The notes: generated by a model not told the origin, from the sequence alone. 64,000 nucleotides of DNA from MW101C3 sp943367595 (GCA_943367595.1 CALRJS020000016.1:18245-82244), one strand, 5' to 3'. Positions 23,539 through 32,431 are shown, numbered from the stretch's first letter. A program made the numbers and translations.

Positions 23539-25650
23539 ATGAAGATCCGCCCATTCCTGGCGGCGATCCTGGCCGTGGCCGTCACGCTGCTGCTGATCGG
23601 AGCGGCGGGCTGGGTGGTGCTCTGGCGCAGCAGTCCGCTCGCCCTGCAGCACCAGCCCCTCACCCTGCCGCTGGCGGCTCGCTTCATCCCCCGGCAGGCC
23701 TCGCTGAGCCTGCATCTGCTGGTCCCGCCCGACCAGCTCGGGGCGTACGCCCGGGCCGTGGCGCCCCCCCGCCAACGCCGCCGCGCCGCCGCCGCCCTTG
23801 AGCAGCTGCGGGATGGGGCCTTCGCTGCCGCCGGCCTCGACTACGCCGAGGATCTGGCCGGCTGGGTGGGGGAGGAGTCCAGTTTCGCGCTGCTCACCCC
23901 GCCGGGTGCGGCGCAGCCGGTGGGCTGGTTGCTGGCCCTGCGCAGCCGTGAGTCGGAAGGGGCTCGGCGCTTTCTGCAGCGTTTCTGGCAGACCCGCAGC
24001 CTGGCGGGCAACGAGCTCCAGGTGAGCACCTACCGGGGCATGGGGCTGATCAGCGGCCGGGGCGCTCTGCTGGGCCAGAACGCCCTGCCCCTGGCCACCG
24101 CCTTGATCGACGACCGGCTAGTGCTGATCGCCTCGGGTCGGGGGGTGCTGGAGCAGGCGCTCGATGTCTCCCAGATCGATGAACTCAACCAGGCCGGCGA
24201 CCCCCGGCTCGCCACCGCGGTGGCCGCTCTTGGCCAGGGCGTGGCCCTGGTGGCGGCCCGCCCCGACAGCCTCACCCCCTGGCTGGGTGCCTCGCCCGTC
24301 GTTGCGGCAGATCAGGAGGTGCTCGGCCTGGTGGCCGCCCTGGCGCCCCGGGGCCGCACCCTCGACCTCAACGCCCGCCTTGAGCTGCGCCACGCCCCCG
24401 CGGCACTGACGCTGACGCCCACGCCGGATCTGCTGGCGGGCCTGCAGGGCCCCTCGGACAGCCTGGCGCTGATCCAGAACCCCGCCCTGCTCTCGGCTAC
24501 GGCCGCTCCAGGAGCCGCTGCTCCCGCGGCAGCCAGCGCCGCGCGCCCGGTCGGCATCGCCAAGGCCGCCATCCACTTGGCGAGCGCCTCCCCGGTGGCC
24601 GCCAGCGCCGCTGCTGAGGCCCTGGCGCTCCCCGGCACTCAGCCACTCCCTGAGACCACCGCCGCCAGCACCACGTTCTCCAGTGCTGAGTCCCCCAGCA
24701 CGGTGTTCTCAAGCAGTGAGTCCTCCAGCACGGCGTCCGTGGGCACGAAGCCCTTCGCCACTGAGCCCGCCGACGCCGATGGGAACGCCACGGCCGGCGC
24801 CGCTGCCGCTGGTGACGAGGACACCCTCAGCACAACCCCCAGCCCCGAAGCCAGCACGTCCGCCAGCCCCGATCTCACCACCTCCTCCACCCGCGTTCCC
24901 ACCGCTGCCGCGCGAACCGAAGCCCCCGCTCTCGCAGGAACCGAAGCCTCCGCTCTCGCAGGAGCCGAAGCGTCTGTTGCCGCCAGCCCTGAAGCCACCA
25001 CCACCGTCCCTGTCGAGGGTCCGGATGTCTGGTCGGAGCTGGTGGCACCTGCCCTCGCCCGCGCCCTCGCCACCCTGCCGGGGGTGTTGCCCCCGCTGGT
25101 GGTTGCCCAGGATCGCGGCCCCCTGCTGTGGAGCCAAGGCGCCCGCGGTTGGCTGCTGGCCACGGCCCCCGACAGCCCCGCCATCGCCTCGATCAGTGAC
25201 GTGCTGGCCCGTGAGGGACTGATCGCCGCCCCGCTCAGCCGCAACGGCAAGACCCTGCAGCTCTGGACCCGGCTGACCGCGAGCAATTCCCGCAGCCACC
25301 CCGACCGACTGGACGCCGCCATCGCCGGCGCCCGCCTCGACCAGCGCGGCGTGGCCTGGTGGAGCGAGGGCATCACCGCCCTCACCGGTCTGCTGGAGGG
25401 AGCCGCACCACCCAGCGAGCGGTTGGCCCAGCTGCAGGGCCTGGATGACCAAGCCGCGCCGCTGCAGTGGGCCATGGCTGCACCACCGGCCCGGGCGTTG
25501 CTGGCCCGCTGGGATCCCTGGCGGCTGCTGAACGGCCTGGCCGGCGAGCCGCTCGCTCCCACCGTGCAGGGCCTGGCCGTGAGCCTGGAGGGCGATCCAG
25601 CAGCTGCAGCCCCGGCACTGCGGCTGCATGGGCGCCTGGAGCTGGGCTGA
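23539..25650 (+). CDS. DUF3352 family protein with a long Ala/Ser/Thr/Pro-rich insertion
   Basis: 703 residues. An N-terminal membrane anchor (LAAILAVAVTLLLIGAAGWVVLW) leads into an exported DUF3352-type domain with FIPRQASLSLHLLV, LDYAEDLAGWVGEESSFALL and LIDDRLVLIASGRGVLEQAL. The family is abundant in cyanobacteria and its function is not established. Between about residues 318 and 492 the conserved domain is interrupted by a low-complexity stretch almost entirely of Ala, Ser, Thr, Pro, Glu and Val, with near-repeats such as TVFSSSESSSTA and ALAGTEASALAGAEAS. The conserved fold resumes at VWSELVAPALARALATLPG. Such a linker resembles extracellular mucin-like stalks. Confidence 0.8.
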   Translation: MKIRPFLAAILAVAVTLLLIGAAGWVVLWRSSPLALQHQPLTLPLAARFIPRQASLSLHLLVPPDQLGAYARAVAPPRQRRRAAAALEQLRDGAFAAAGLDYAEDLAGWVGEESSFALLTPPGAAQPVGWLLALRSRESEGARRFLQRFWQTRSLAGNELQVSTYRGMGLISGRGALLGQNALPLATALIDDRLVLIASGRGVLEQALDVSQIDELNQAGDPRLATAVAALGQGVALVAARPDSLTPWLGASPVVAADQEVLGLVAALAPRGRTLDLNARLELRHAPAALTLTPTPDLLAGLQGPSDSLALIQNPALLSATAAPGAAAPAAASAARPVGIAKAAIHLASASPVAASAAAEALALPGTQPLPETTAASTTFSSAESPSTVFSSSESSSTASVGTKPFATEPADADGNATAGAAAAGDEDTLSTTPSPEASTSASPDLTTSSTRVPTAAARTEAPALAGTEASALAGAEASVAASPEATTTVPVEGPDVWSELVAPALARALATLPGVLPPLVVAQDRGPLLWSQGARGWLLATAPDSPAIASISDVLAREGLIAAPLSRNGKTLQLWTRLTASNSRSHPDRLDAAIAGARLDQRGVAWWSEGITALTGLLEGAAPPSERLAQLQGLDDQAAPLQWAMAAPPARALLARWDPWRLLNGLAGEPLAPTVQGLAVSLEGDPAAAAPALRLHGRLELG

Positions 25651-25654
25651 GGCC

Positions 25655-26236
25655 ATGGCCGCTGCCGAACTGCTGCTGCTGCGCCATGGGGTCGCGCTCG
25701 ATCGCCAGCTGGCGGCCGATCGTGGCCTGGCCGACGAGGCCCGGGAGCTCACCGCCGCCGGCCGCCGCCGCACCGCCGCCGTGGTGCACCGCCTCGTGAC
25801 GCTTGGACTGGCCGCGGATCCGCTGCTCACCAGCCCATTGCTGCGTGCGCACCAGACAGCGGAACTGGCCCGGGAAGGCGGACTGGCCCCCCACCGCTTC
25901 GAGGTCTGCGCGGAGCTGGCCCCGGGCGGTGATCCGGCGCCGCTGCTGGAGCGCTGGTTCACCGCCGGGGACGATGGTGCCGAACGGCCCAGCCCCTGGC
26001 GGCGCCTGGCGCTGGTGGGGCATGAACCCGATCTCAGCCAGCTGGCCTGCCGGCTCTGCGGCGCCCCTCCCGGCGCCCTGCGCCTGCGCAAGGCCGGTGT
26101 GGTGCTCCTGGCGCTGCCCTGGCAGGCTCCGGTGCCTTCCGGTGGTTCCGGGGAGGCGCGCGGCTGGGAGGCTGCCCTGGGCCGCACGCGGCTCACCCTG
26201 CTGCTCTCCCCCCGCGCCCTGCTGGGGGAGGGCTGA
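25655..26236 (+). CDS. sixA: Phosphohistidine phosphatase SixA-like
   Basis: 193 residues. A histidine phosphatase superfamily member: the catalytic LLLLRHGVALD near the N-terminus, TSPLLRAHQTAEL in the middle and LVGHEPDLSQLACRL carrying the second His. The short form and the RHG...GHEP pattern match SixA. In E. coli SixA dephosphorylates a His in phosphotransfer proteins; here the partner is unknown. The ATG at 25655 lies four bases after the DUF3352 stop, so co-transcription is likely. Confidence 0.85.
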   Translation: MAAAELLLLRHGVALDRQLAADRGLADEARELTAAGRRRTAAVVHRLVTLGLAADPLLTSPLLRAHQTAELAREGGLAPHRFEVCAELAPGGDPAPLLERWFTAGDDGAERPSPWRRLALVGHEPDLSQLACRLCGAPPGALRLRKAGVVLLALPWQAPVPSGGSGEARGWEAALGRTRLTLLLSPRALLGEG

Positions 26237-26340
26237 AGCGCGGCTTCCGCTGAAACGGGTCCCGGGGAGGCGGTCGGCGGTGTTACGGCGCGGCTGTCAG
26301 GAATGGATCTAGGTTTCGATCAACAGCGTGGAAGCACGGC

Positions 26341-27588
26341 ATGGCAACGGATGGGGCGCCGGCAGTCACGGATTTCTCAGCGGCCACAGAGCCTGCCGCA
26401 ACTCCGGCGGCCGGCGAATCCGCCGCGGCCCAGCCGGCCATGCCGGCGTTCCGCCCCGGCCTGGAGGGGGTGCCGGCCACCCAGTCCGCCATCTGCGACA
26501 TCGACGGCCGCAACGGCGTGCTCACCTACCGGGGCTATCCGGTGGAACAGCTCGCCAATCACAGCAGCTTCCTGGAAACCGCCTACCTACTGATCTGGGG
26601 CGAGCTGCCCACGGGCGAGCAGCTGCGGCGCTTCGAGTACGAGGTGCAGATGCACCGGCGGGTGAGCTTCCGCATCCGCGACATGATGAAGTGCTTCCCG
26701 GCCGACGGGCACCCCATGGACGCGCTGCAGTCGAGCGCAGCTTCACTGGGCCTGTTCTATTCGCGCCGCGCTCTCGACGACCCGCAGTACATCGAGGGGG
26801 CGGTGGTGCGGTTGATCGCCAAGATCCCCACGATGGTGGCGGCCTTCCAGCTGATCCGCAAAGGCCAGGACCCGATCCAGCCCCGCGACGACCTGTCGTA
26901 CTCGGCCAATTTCCTTTACATGATCACCGAGCGGGTGCCCGACCCGATGGCGGCCCGCATCTTCGATGCCTGCCTGATCCTGCACGCCGAACACTCGCTC
27001 AACGCCAGCACCTTCAGTGCGCGCGTCACCGCCAGCACCCTGACGGATCCCTACGCGGTGGTGGCCTCGGCGGTGGGCACCCTGGCCGGCCCGCTGCATG
27101 GCGGCGCCAACGAAGACGTGCTCACCATGCTCGACCAGATCGGCAGCGAAGACAGGGTGGAGGCCTACCTGGAGCGGGCGGTGGCTGAGAAACAGAAGAT
27201 CATGGGCTTCGGTCACCGCGAGTACCGCGTCAAGGATCCCCGTGCCGTGATCCTGCAGGAGCTGGCCGAGGAGCTGTTCGATCGCTTCGGCCACGACCAC
27301 ATGTACGACGTGGCCCGACGGCTCGAGAAGGCCGCCGAAAGCCGCCTCGGCGCCAAGGGGATCTATCCGAATGTGGATTTCTATTCCGGGCTCGTGTATC
27401 GCAAGCTCGGCATCCCCCGCGACCTCTTCACGCCGATCTTCGCGATCGCGCGGGTGGCCGGTTGGCTCGCCCACTGGAAAGAGCAGCTCGGTGCCAACCG
27501 GATTTACCGGCCCACGCAGATCTACACGGGGGCGTCCGGAAAGACCTGGTTGCCCATCGACACCCGATCCAGCGGTGCGGGCGCTTAA
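26341..27588 (+). CDS. gltA: Citrate synthase
   Basis: 415 residues. It catalyses oxaloacetate plus acetyl-CoA to citrate. After an Ala/Pro-rich leader of about 35 residues come GLEGVPATQSAICDIDGRNG and LTYRGYPVEQLAN, then the catalytic His regions LHAEHSLNASTF and GPLHGGANEDVL, and MGFGHREYRVKDPRA, with the C-terminal catalytic Asp in NVDFYSGLVYRKLGIP. The length and motifs fit the bacterial type II short form. 2-methylcitrate synthase is an alternative in the same family, but no prp genes are nearby. The start could be internal, because the leader is not conserved. Confidence 0.93.
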   Translation: MATDGAPAVTDFSAATEPAATPAAGESAAAQPAMPAFRPGLEGVPATQSAICDIDGRNGVLTYRGYPVEQLANHSSFLETAYLLIWGELPTGEQLRRFEYEVQMHRRVSFRIRDMMKCFPADGHPMDALQSSAASLGLFYSRRALDDPQYIEGAVVRLIAKIPTMVAAFQLIRKGQDPIQPRDDLSYSANFLYMITERVPDPMAARIFDACLILHAEHSLNASTFSARVTASTLTDPYAVVASAVGTLAGPLHGGANEDVLTMLDQIGSEDRVEAYLERAVAEKQKIMGFGHREYRVKDPRAVILQELAEELFDRFGHDHMYDVARRLEKAAESRLGAKGIYPNVDFYSGLVYRKLGIPRDLFTPIFAIARVAGWLAHWKEQLGANRIYRPTQIYTGASGKTWLPIDTRSSGAGA

Positions 27589-27633
27589 CTTGCCCTCGTC
27601 GGTTCGGTTTCGAGTTCGGACGCCGTGGAGATC

Positions 27634-28800
27634 ATGACCACAGCCGCGACCCTGTCGCTTCCCCCGGTCCTCGAGGCGGCGGTGCCCCCCGGCATCGACC
27701 TGCAGAGCGGCTTCACCACCATCCTGGAGGGCTTCGGCCTCAGCCCTGCCGCCGCCCACCTCATCTGGCTGCCCCTGCCGATGCTGCTGGTGCTGGTGGC
27801 TGCGGTGGTGGGCGTGCTGGTGAACGTGTGGCTGGAGCGCAAGATCTCCGCCGCCGTCCAGCAGCGCATCGGCCCGGAGTATGCCGGCGCCCTCGGCGTG
27901 CTGCAGCCCCTGGCCGATGGCCTCAAGCTGCTCTTCAAGGAAGACGTGATCCCCAAGCGGGCCGATGGCCTGCTGTTCACGCTCGGCCCCGTGCTGGTGC
28001 TGATCCCCGTGATCCTTTCCTGGCTGGTGGTTCCCTTCGGCCAGCACCTGGTGATCAGCGATGTGGGGGTGGGCATCTTTCTGTGGATCGCCCTCAGCAG
28101 CATCCAGCCGATCGGCCTGCTGATGAGCGGCTACTCCAGCAACAACAAGTATTCGCTGCTGGGCGGTCTGCGGGCGGCGGCCCAGTCGATCAGCTATGAG
28201 ATCCCGCTCGCCCTGGCCGTGCTGGCCGTCGTGATGATGAGCAACTCGCTCAGCACCGTCGACATCGTCAACCAGCAGAGTGGCGCCGGCATCCTCAGCT
28301 GGAACATCTGGCGCCAGCCGGTGGGCTTCCTGATCTTCTGGATCTGTGCCCTGGCCGAATGTGAGCGCCTCCCCTTCGACCTGCCAGAGGCCGAGGAAGA
28401 GCTGGTGGCCGGCTACCAAACCGAGTACGCCGGCATGAAGTTCGCCCTCTTCTACCTGGGCAGCTACATCAACCTGGTGCTCTCTGCCCTGCTGGTGGCG
28501 GTGCTCTATCTGGGCGGCTGGGGTTTCCCCCTGCCGGTCGAATGGCTGGCCGGCGCCCTTGGTCAGTCGGTGGACGCTCCGCTGGTGCAGGTCATCACCG
28601 GGTCGGTCGGCATCGTGATGACCGTGCTGAAGGCCTACCTGCTGGTGTTCATCGCGATCCTGCTGCGCTGGACCCTGCCGCGGGTGCGCATCGACCAGCT
28701 GCTCGATCTGGGCTGGAAGTTCCTGCTGCCGATCGCCCTGGTGAACCTGCTCGTCACCGCCGGGCTCAAACTGGCCTTTCCTGCCTTTTTCGGCGGTTGA
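27634..28800 (+). CDS. ndhA: NAD(P)H-quinone oxidoreductase subunit 1
   Basis: 388 residues. A multi-pass membrane subunit at the junction of the membrane and peripheral arms of NDH-1, contributing to the quinone site. Motifs: VWLERKISAAVQQRIGPEYAG, LLFKEDVIPKRAD and ECERLPFDLPEAEEELVAGY. The ATG at 27634 is preferred; a GTG at 27625 in frame would add three residues. It is first in ndhA-ndhI-ndhG-ndhE. The 114-base gap to ndhI holds no gene. Confidence 0.97.
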   Translation: MTTAATLSLPPVLEAAVPPGIDLQSGFTTILEGFGLSPAAAHLIWLPLPMLLVLVAAVVGVLVNVWLERKISAAVQQRIGPEYAGALGVLQPLADGLKLLFKEDVIPKRADGLLFTLGPVLVLIPVILSWLVVPFGQHLVISDVGVGIFLWIALSSIQPIGLLMSGYSSNNKYSLLGGLRAAAQSISYEIPLALAVLAVVMMSNSLSTVDIVNQQSGAGILSWNIWRQPVGFLIFWICALAECERLPFDLPEAEEELVAGYQTEYAGMKFALFYLGSYINLVLSALLVAVLYLGGWGFPLPVEWLAGALGQSVDAPLVQVITGSVGIVMTVLKAYLLVFIAILLRWTLPRVRIDQLLDLGWKFLLPIALVNLLVTAGLKLAFPAFFGG

Positions 28801-28914
28801 GCCTGGGGCCGGCCATCATGACCCCACCGGGCCCCAGGTCCTGATCCAGGCCCGCTGAACCCGCCGGGCCCACCGCTCCCTCCTCCGTCCCTCCCCTCGA
28901 ATTCCGCCACGACC

Positions 28915-29526
28915 ATGTTCGGTTTTCTCCAAAAGGTCGGCGACTACGCCAAGGACGCCGTCGGTGCCGCCAGCGCCATCACCCAGGGGCTTTCGGTCAC
29001 CTTCGATCACCTGCGCCGCCGGCCGATCACGGTGCAGTACCCCTACGAAAAGCTGATCCCTTCGGAGCGCTACCGCGGCCGCATCCACTTCGAGTTCGAC
29101 AAGTGCATCGCCTGCGAGGTGTGCGTGCGGGTCTGTCCGATCAATCTGCCGGTGGTGGATTGGGCGATGAACAAACAGACGAAGAAGAAGGAGCTGCGCA
29201 ACTACTCGATCGATTTCGGGGTGTGCATCTTCTGTGGCAACTGCGTGGAATACTGCCCCACCAATTGCCTCTCCATGACCGAGGAGTACGAACTGGCGGC
29301 GTTTGATCGCCACAGCCTCAACTTCGACAATGTCGCCCTCGGTCGCCTGCCCACCAGCGTCACCAGCGACCCTGCCGTGGTGGCTCTGCGCGAGCTGGCC
29401 TATCTGCCCGCCGGCGAGCTCGATCCCCACACGGTGGATCCCGCCAGCCCCCGAGCCGGCAAACTGCCTGAACAGGTGCTGGCCGCGTCCAGCTCCACCA
29501 CCACCGCCAGCGAGGAAGGGGTCTGA
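28915..29526 (+). CDS. ndhI: NAD(P)H-quinone oxidoreductase subunit I (two 4Fe-4S clusters)
   Basis: 203 residues. The peripheral-arm electron carrier of NDH-1. It has two ferredoxin-type motifs: CIACEVCVRVCPINLP and CIFCGNCVEYCPTNCL. The N-terminus MFGFLQKVGDYAKDAVGAAS and RGRIHFEFDKCIACEVC are typical of cyanobacterial NdhI. The stop shares a base with the ndhG start (TGATG). Confidence 0.97.
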   Translation: MFGFLQKVGDYAKDAVGAASAITQGLSVTFDHLRRRPITVQYPYEKLIPSERYRGRIHFEFDKCIACEVCVRVCPINLPVVDWAMNKQTKKKELRNYSIDFGVCIFCGNCVEYCPTNCLSMTEEYELAAFDRHSLNFDNVALGRLPTSVTSDPAVVALRELAYLPAGELDPHTVDPASPRAGKLPEQVLAASSSTTTASEEGV

Positions 29527-30155
29527 TGACGATCGCCTCCACCACCCAGCTGATCTGCTTCGTGGCGCTCTCCATCACCTTGGTGCTGGGAGCCCTCGGC
29601 GTCGTGCTGCTGCCGAACATCGTCTATTCCGCCTTCCTGCTCTGCGGTGTCTTTCTCTCCGTGGCGGGCCTCTACCTGCTGCTGAACGCCAGCTTCGTGG
29701 CCGCCGCCCAGGTGCTCGTTTACGTGGGCGCAGTGAACGTGCTGATCCTGTTCGCGATCATGCTCGTGAACAAGAAGGAAGACCTCTCCGAGATCCCCCG
29801 GCTTGCCCTGCGGCGCCTGCTCTCCGGTGGCGTCTGCCTCGGTCTCTTCCTGCTGCTGCTGCGGGTCGATCTCACCACCCCCTGGGCCGTTCCAGGCCCG
29901 GCCTCCCTCGGTGAAGGCGCCACGATCCGCATCGGCGAGCATCTCTTCAGCGACTACCTGCTGCCCTTCGAGCTGGCTTCGGTGCTGCTGCTGATGTCGA
30001 TGATCGGCGCCATCGTGCTGGCCCGCCGCGATGTGTTCGGCACCGACCTCACCACCGGCGAAGACGTCGATCAGGGCCTGATCGAGAAGGTTCGCCCGCC
30101 CCTGCTCCTCGATCCCCCCACCCCCTCCACCTCCGCCCTGCAGGAGACCCTCTGA
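29526..30155 (+). CDS. ndhG: NAD(P)H-quinone oxidoreductase subunit 6
   Basis: 209 residues with five membrane helices in the usual NdhG order. Characteristic stretches are VLGALGVVLLPNIVYSAFLL, YLLLNASFVAAAQVLVYVGA (the pi-bulge helix) and VLLLMSMIGAIVLARRD. It is a membrane-arm subunit linking ndhA-type and ndhE-type subunits. Both its start and stop share bases with neighbours (TGATG), which indicates coupled translation. Confidence 0.96.
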   Translation: MTIASTTQLICFVALSITLVLGALGVVLLPNIVYSAFLLCGVFLSVAGLYLLLNASFVAAAQVLVYVGAVNVLILFAIMLVNKKEDLSEIPRLALRRLLSGGVCLGLFLLLLRVDLTTPWAVPGPASLGEGATIRIGEHLFSDYLLPFELASVLLLMSMIGAIVLARRDVFGTDLTTGEDVDQGLIEKVRPPLLLDPPTPSTSALQETL

Positions 30156-30484
30156 TGCCGATCGAAACGCCCATCGACGTGCCGCTCCAGGCCTACCTGG
30201 TGCTGGCGGCCGTTCTCTTCTGCACAGGGGTGTGGGGCCTGATCAACAGCCGCAACGCCGTGCGCGTGCTGATGAGCATCGAGCTGATGCTCAATGCGGT
30301 CAACATCAACCTGATGGCTTTCTCCAGCTACATCGATGGCCAGGAGATCCGCGGCCAGGTGTTTGCCATCTTCGTGATCACCGTGGCGGCCGCAGAGGCG
30401 GCGGTGGGGCTGGCCATCCTGCTCTCCCTCTACCGCAACCGCGAAACCGTCGACATGGAGCGCTTCAACCTGCTGCGCTGGTAG
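30155..30484 (+). CDS. ndhE: NAD(P)H-quinone oxidoreductase subunit 4L
   Basis: 109 residues, three membrane helices. It contains LINSRNAVRVLMSIELMLNAVNINL, with the conserved membrane Glu of the proton path, and AIFVITVAAAEAAVGLAILL, with the second. It ends the ndhA-I-G-E operon. nadK follows on the same strand 15 bases later and may be read through. Confidence 0.96.
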   Translation: MPIETPIDVPLQAYLVLAAVLFCTGVWGLINSRNAVRVLMSIELMLNAVNINLMAFSSYIDGQEIRGQVFAIFVITVAAAEAAVGLAILLSLYRNRETVDMERFNLLRW

Positions 30485-30499
30485 CGGCAGCGTTCCGTC

Positions 30500-31426
30500 A
30501 TGCAGCTCCAGCGGGTCTGGCTTATTGTCCGTGCCCACAGCCAGGCCGCCCAGCGCAAGGCAAAAATCTGCGCGGAGGATCTGCGCAGTCAGGGTGTGCA
30601 TGTGGCGGTGGCCACCAGTGGTCTGGCCTCCAACCCCTTTCCGGGGCTATTGGCCAGCGAACCGCTCCTGCCCGATCTCACCGTGGTGCTCGGCGGCGAC
30701 GGCACGGTGCTGGGGGCAGCCCGCCATCTGGCGCCCCTGCAGGTGCCGATCCTGAGCTTCAACATCGGCGGCCACCTCGGCTTCCTCACCCACGAGCGCA
30801 AGCGGCTCGTGCTCAGTTCCGGCTCCAGCGAGGACAACCTCTGGCAGCGGCTGCGCGATGACCGCTTCGCCCTGGAGCGCCGCATGATGCTGGAGGGCCG
30901 GGTGGTGCGCAGCGACGGCAGCGTGGATGGCGAGCCGATTCACCGCGCTCTCAACGACTTCTACTTCCGGCCCAGCCTCGATGAGGTGTCGCCCACCTGC
31001 GTGCTGGAGCTGGAGATCGACGGCGAAGTGGTGGACCAGTTCCGCGGGGACGGCCTGATCATCGCCACCCCCACCGGCTCCACCGGCTACTCGATGGCGG
31101 CGGGTGGCCCGATCCTCCATCCCGGCATCGACGCGATCGTGGTGAACCCGATCTGTCCGATGAGCCTCTCCAGCCGGCCGATCGTGGTGCCGCCCCGGGC
31201 GATGCTGGCGGTGTGGCCGCTGGGGGAAACCAGCCGCCGCGTCAAGCTCTGGAAAGACGGCGCCCATGCCACCGTGCTGGAACCCGGCGACCGCTGCGTG
31301 GTGCAGCGCTCCAGCCACGACGCCCTGATGGTGGTGCTCGACCAGAGCCCCTCCTACTACCGCACCCTCAGCCACAAGCTGCACTGGGCCGGCGACCTCA
31401 CCGCTGCGGAGCCCTCGCCGAACTAG
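30500..31426 (+). CDS. nadK: NAD(+) kinase
   Basis: 308 residues. It phosphorylates NAD+ to NADP+. The signature LTVVLGGDGTVLGAAR, then FNIGGHLGFLTHE, and the GDGLIIATPTGSTGYSMAAGGPI segment identify the family. Its position immediately after ndhE is of interest, because NADPH/NADP+ balance and NDH-1 activity are linked. The start is ATG at 30500. Confidence 0.95.
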   Translation: MQLQRVWLIVRAHSQAAQRKAKICAEDLRSQGVHVAVATSGLASNPFPGLLASEPLLPDLTVVLGGDGTVLGAARHLAPLQVPILSFNIGGHLGFLTHERKRLVLSSGSSEDNLWQRLRDDRFALERRMMLEGRVVRSDGSVDGEPIHRALNDFYFRPSLDEVSPTCVLELEIDGEVVDQFRGDGLIIATPTGSTGYSMAAGGPILHPGIDAIVVNPICPMSLSSRPIVVPPRAMLAVWPLGETSRRVKLWKDGAHATVLEPGDRCVVQRSSHDALMVVLDQSPSYYRTLSHKLHWAGDLTAAEPSPN

Positions 31427-31540
31427 GCCGTCGCCCAATCTGGTGGCGGCCCAACCAGGCCGTCGCTGATCGTTGAACGACGTGGCGGCCCAACCAGGCT
31501 GCCGTCCAACGAGAGGATCGCCCAACAGGTCTGTGGCGCT
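31427..31540. repeat. Degenerate tandem repeat of about 39 bp, including an exact 18-bp direct repeat
   Basis: The 18-base string GTGGCGGCCCAACCAGGC occurs exactly at 31443-31460 and 31482-31499, 39 bases apart. Shorter related segments (AGGCCGTCG, GGATCGCCCAACAGG) flank both. It lies between nadK and the CYTH gene, in an otherwise empty 147-base gap. Confidence 0.65.
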
Positions 31541-31573
31541 CCATGCTGGAGGGGTTGGCCCCGGAGCACGGCG

Positions 31574-32128
31574 TTGGCCCTGGAGATCGAGCGGCGCTTC
31601 CTGGTGCATGGCGACGGCTGGCGGCCGCAGGTGCGCTGGAGCCGCTCGCTGCGGCAGGGCTACCTCACACGCGACGCCGCTGGTGTCACCGTGCGGGTGC
31701 GCCTCGGGGAAGACACCGCCACCGACCAGGCCCGGCTCACGATCAAGGCGGCCGCCGCCGGCATCGCCCGCCACGAGTTCGAGTATCCGATTCCCGCCAC
31801 TGATGGGGAGGCGCTGTTGAACCTGGCGGCCCATCGCCTCGGCAAGACCCGCTATGGCCTCGATCTGCCGGGCGGCGACTGGGTGCTGGATGTGTTCGAG
31901 CCCCCCAATGCGCCGCTGGTGCTGGCGGAAGTGGAGCTGGAGCGGGCCGATCAGCCCCTGGAGGTGCCGCCCTGGTGTGCCCTGGAGGTCACCGGCCGCC
32001 TGGAGCTCAGCAATGCCTCCCTGTCGATCACGCCGCTGTCGCAGTGGCCTGAGCGCGAGCGCCGGGCTGTGCTGGCGGCGATGGGCCTCAGAGCCCCGGC
32101 GACGGGGCCGGCAGATTGCAGCAGTTGA
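31574..32128 (+). CDS. CYTH-domain protein (triphosphate tunnel metalloenzyme family)
   Basis: 184 residues. The N-terminus ALEIERRFLV carries the EIERRF (ExExK-type) signature of CYTH proteins. Further features are SLRQGYLTRD, TVRVRLGE, ARLTIKAAAAG, HEFEYPIP, and a Glu-rich strand LAEVELERADQPLEVP. Family members hydrolyse tripolyphosphate or other triphosphates with Mg2+. The substrate is not evident. The start is TTG at 31574, with no better codon in frame. The 3' end overlaps the convergent pedR-like gene by 41 bases. Confidence 0.85.
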   Translation: MALEIERRFLVHGDGWRPQVRWSRSLRQGYLTRDAAGVTVRVRLGEDTATDQARLTIKAAAAGIARHEFEYPIPATDGEALLNLAAHRLGKTRYGLDLPGGDWVLDVFEPPNAPLVLAEVELERADQPLEVPPWCALEVTGRLELSNASLSITPLSQWPERERRAVLAAMGLRAPATGPADCSS

Positions 32129-32363
32129 AGCCGTCCCGGCAGATCTTGCCGTTGTCCATCGCCCAGTTCAGCAGTGCCACCCGGTTCTTCGCACCGGTTT
32201 TGGTGAAGATGTTGCTGACGTGATTGTCGACGGTGCGCTTGCTGATCATCAGCTGCTCGCCGATTTCCTGGTTGGTGAGACCGGTGGCCACCAGGCCGAT
32301 GATCTCCAGCTCCCGTTCGGATAAGCCGGTTCGCGGCGCGCTGAGGTCGTCTCGAACGGACAT
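32088..32363 (-). CDS. pedR: PedR-like small LuxR-type regulator
   Basis: 91 residues, essentially a stand-alone LuxR helix-turn-helix: LSERELEIIGLVATGLTNQEI followed by SKRTVDNHVSNIFTKTGAKNRV. No receiver or ligand domain is present. The C-terminal tail has three cysteines (C75, C81, C82) in KICRDGFNCCN. Synechocystis PedR, a redox-responsive regulator of photosynthesis genes tied to thioredoxin, has this size, layout and a tail cysteine. I infer orthology. The longer upstream reading frame passes through the 18-bp repeat tract and is not part of the protein. Confidence 0.8.
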   Translation of the reverse strand: MSVRDDLSAPRTGLSERELEIIGLVATGLTNQEIGEQLMISKRTVDNHVSNIFTKTGAKNRVALLNWAMDNGKICRDGFNCCNLPAPSPGL

Positions 32364-32431
32364 CAACGCACTCCGCCTGACTGGACGCATCCTAGACAGC
32401 CCCTCCAACACCTCTTCACAGCCTCTCCAAC

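Noticed and set aside
26743..28419. 558-codon minus-strand frame opposite gltA and ndhA
   Set aside because: Shadow of two strongly identified genes, no family motif and no ribosome site.
30647..31834. 395-codon minus-strand frame opposite nadK and the CYTH gene
   Set aside because: Both plus-strand genes have diagnostic motifs; the antisense product is Gly/His/Arg-rich noise.
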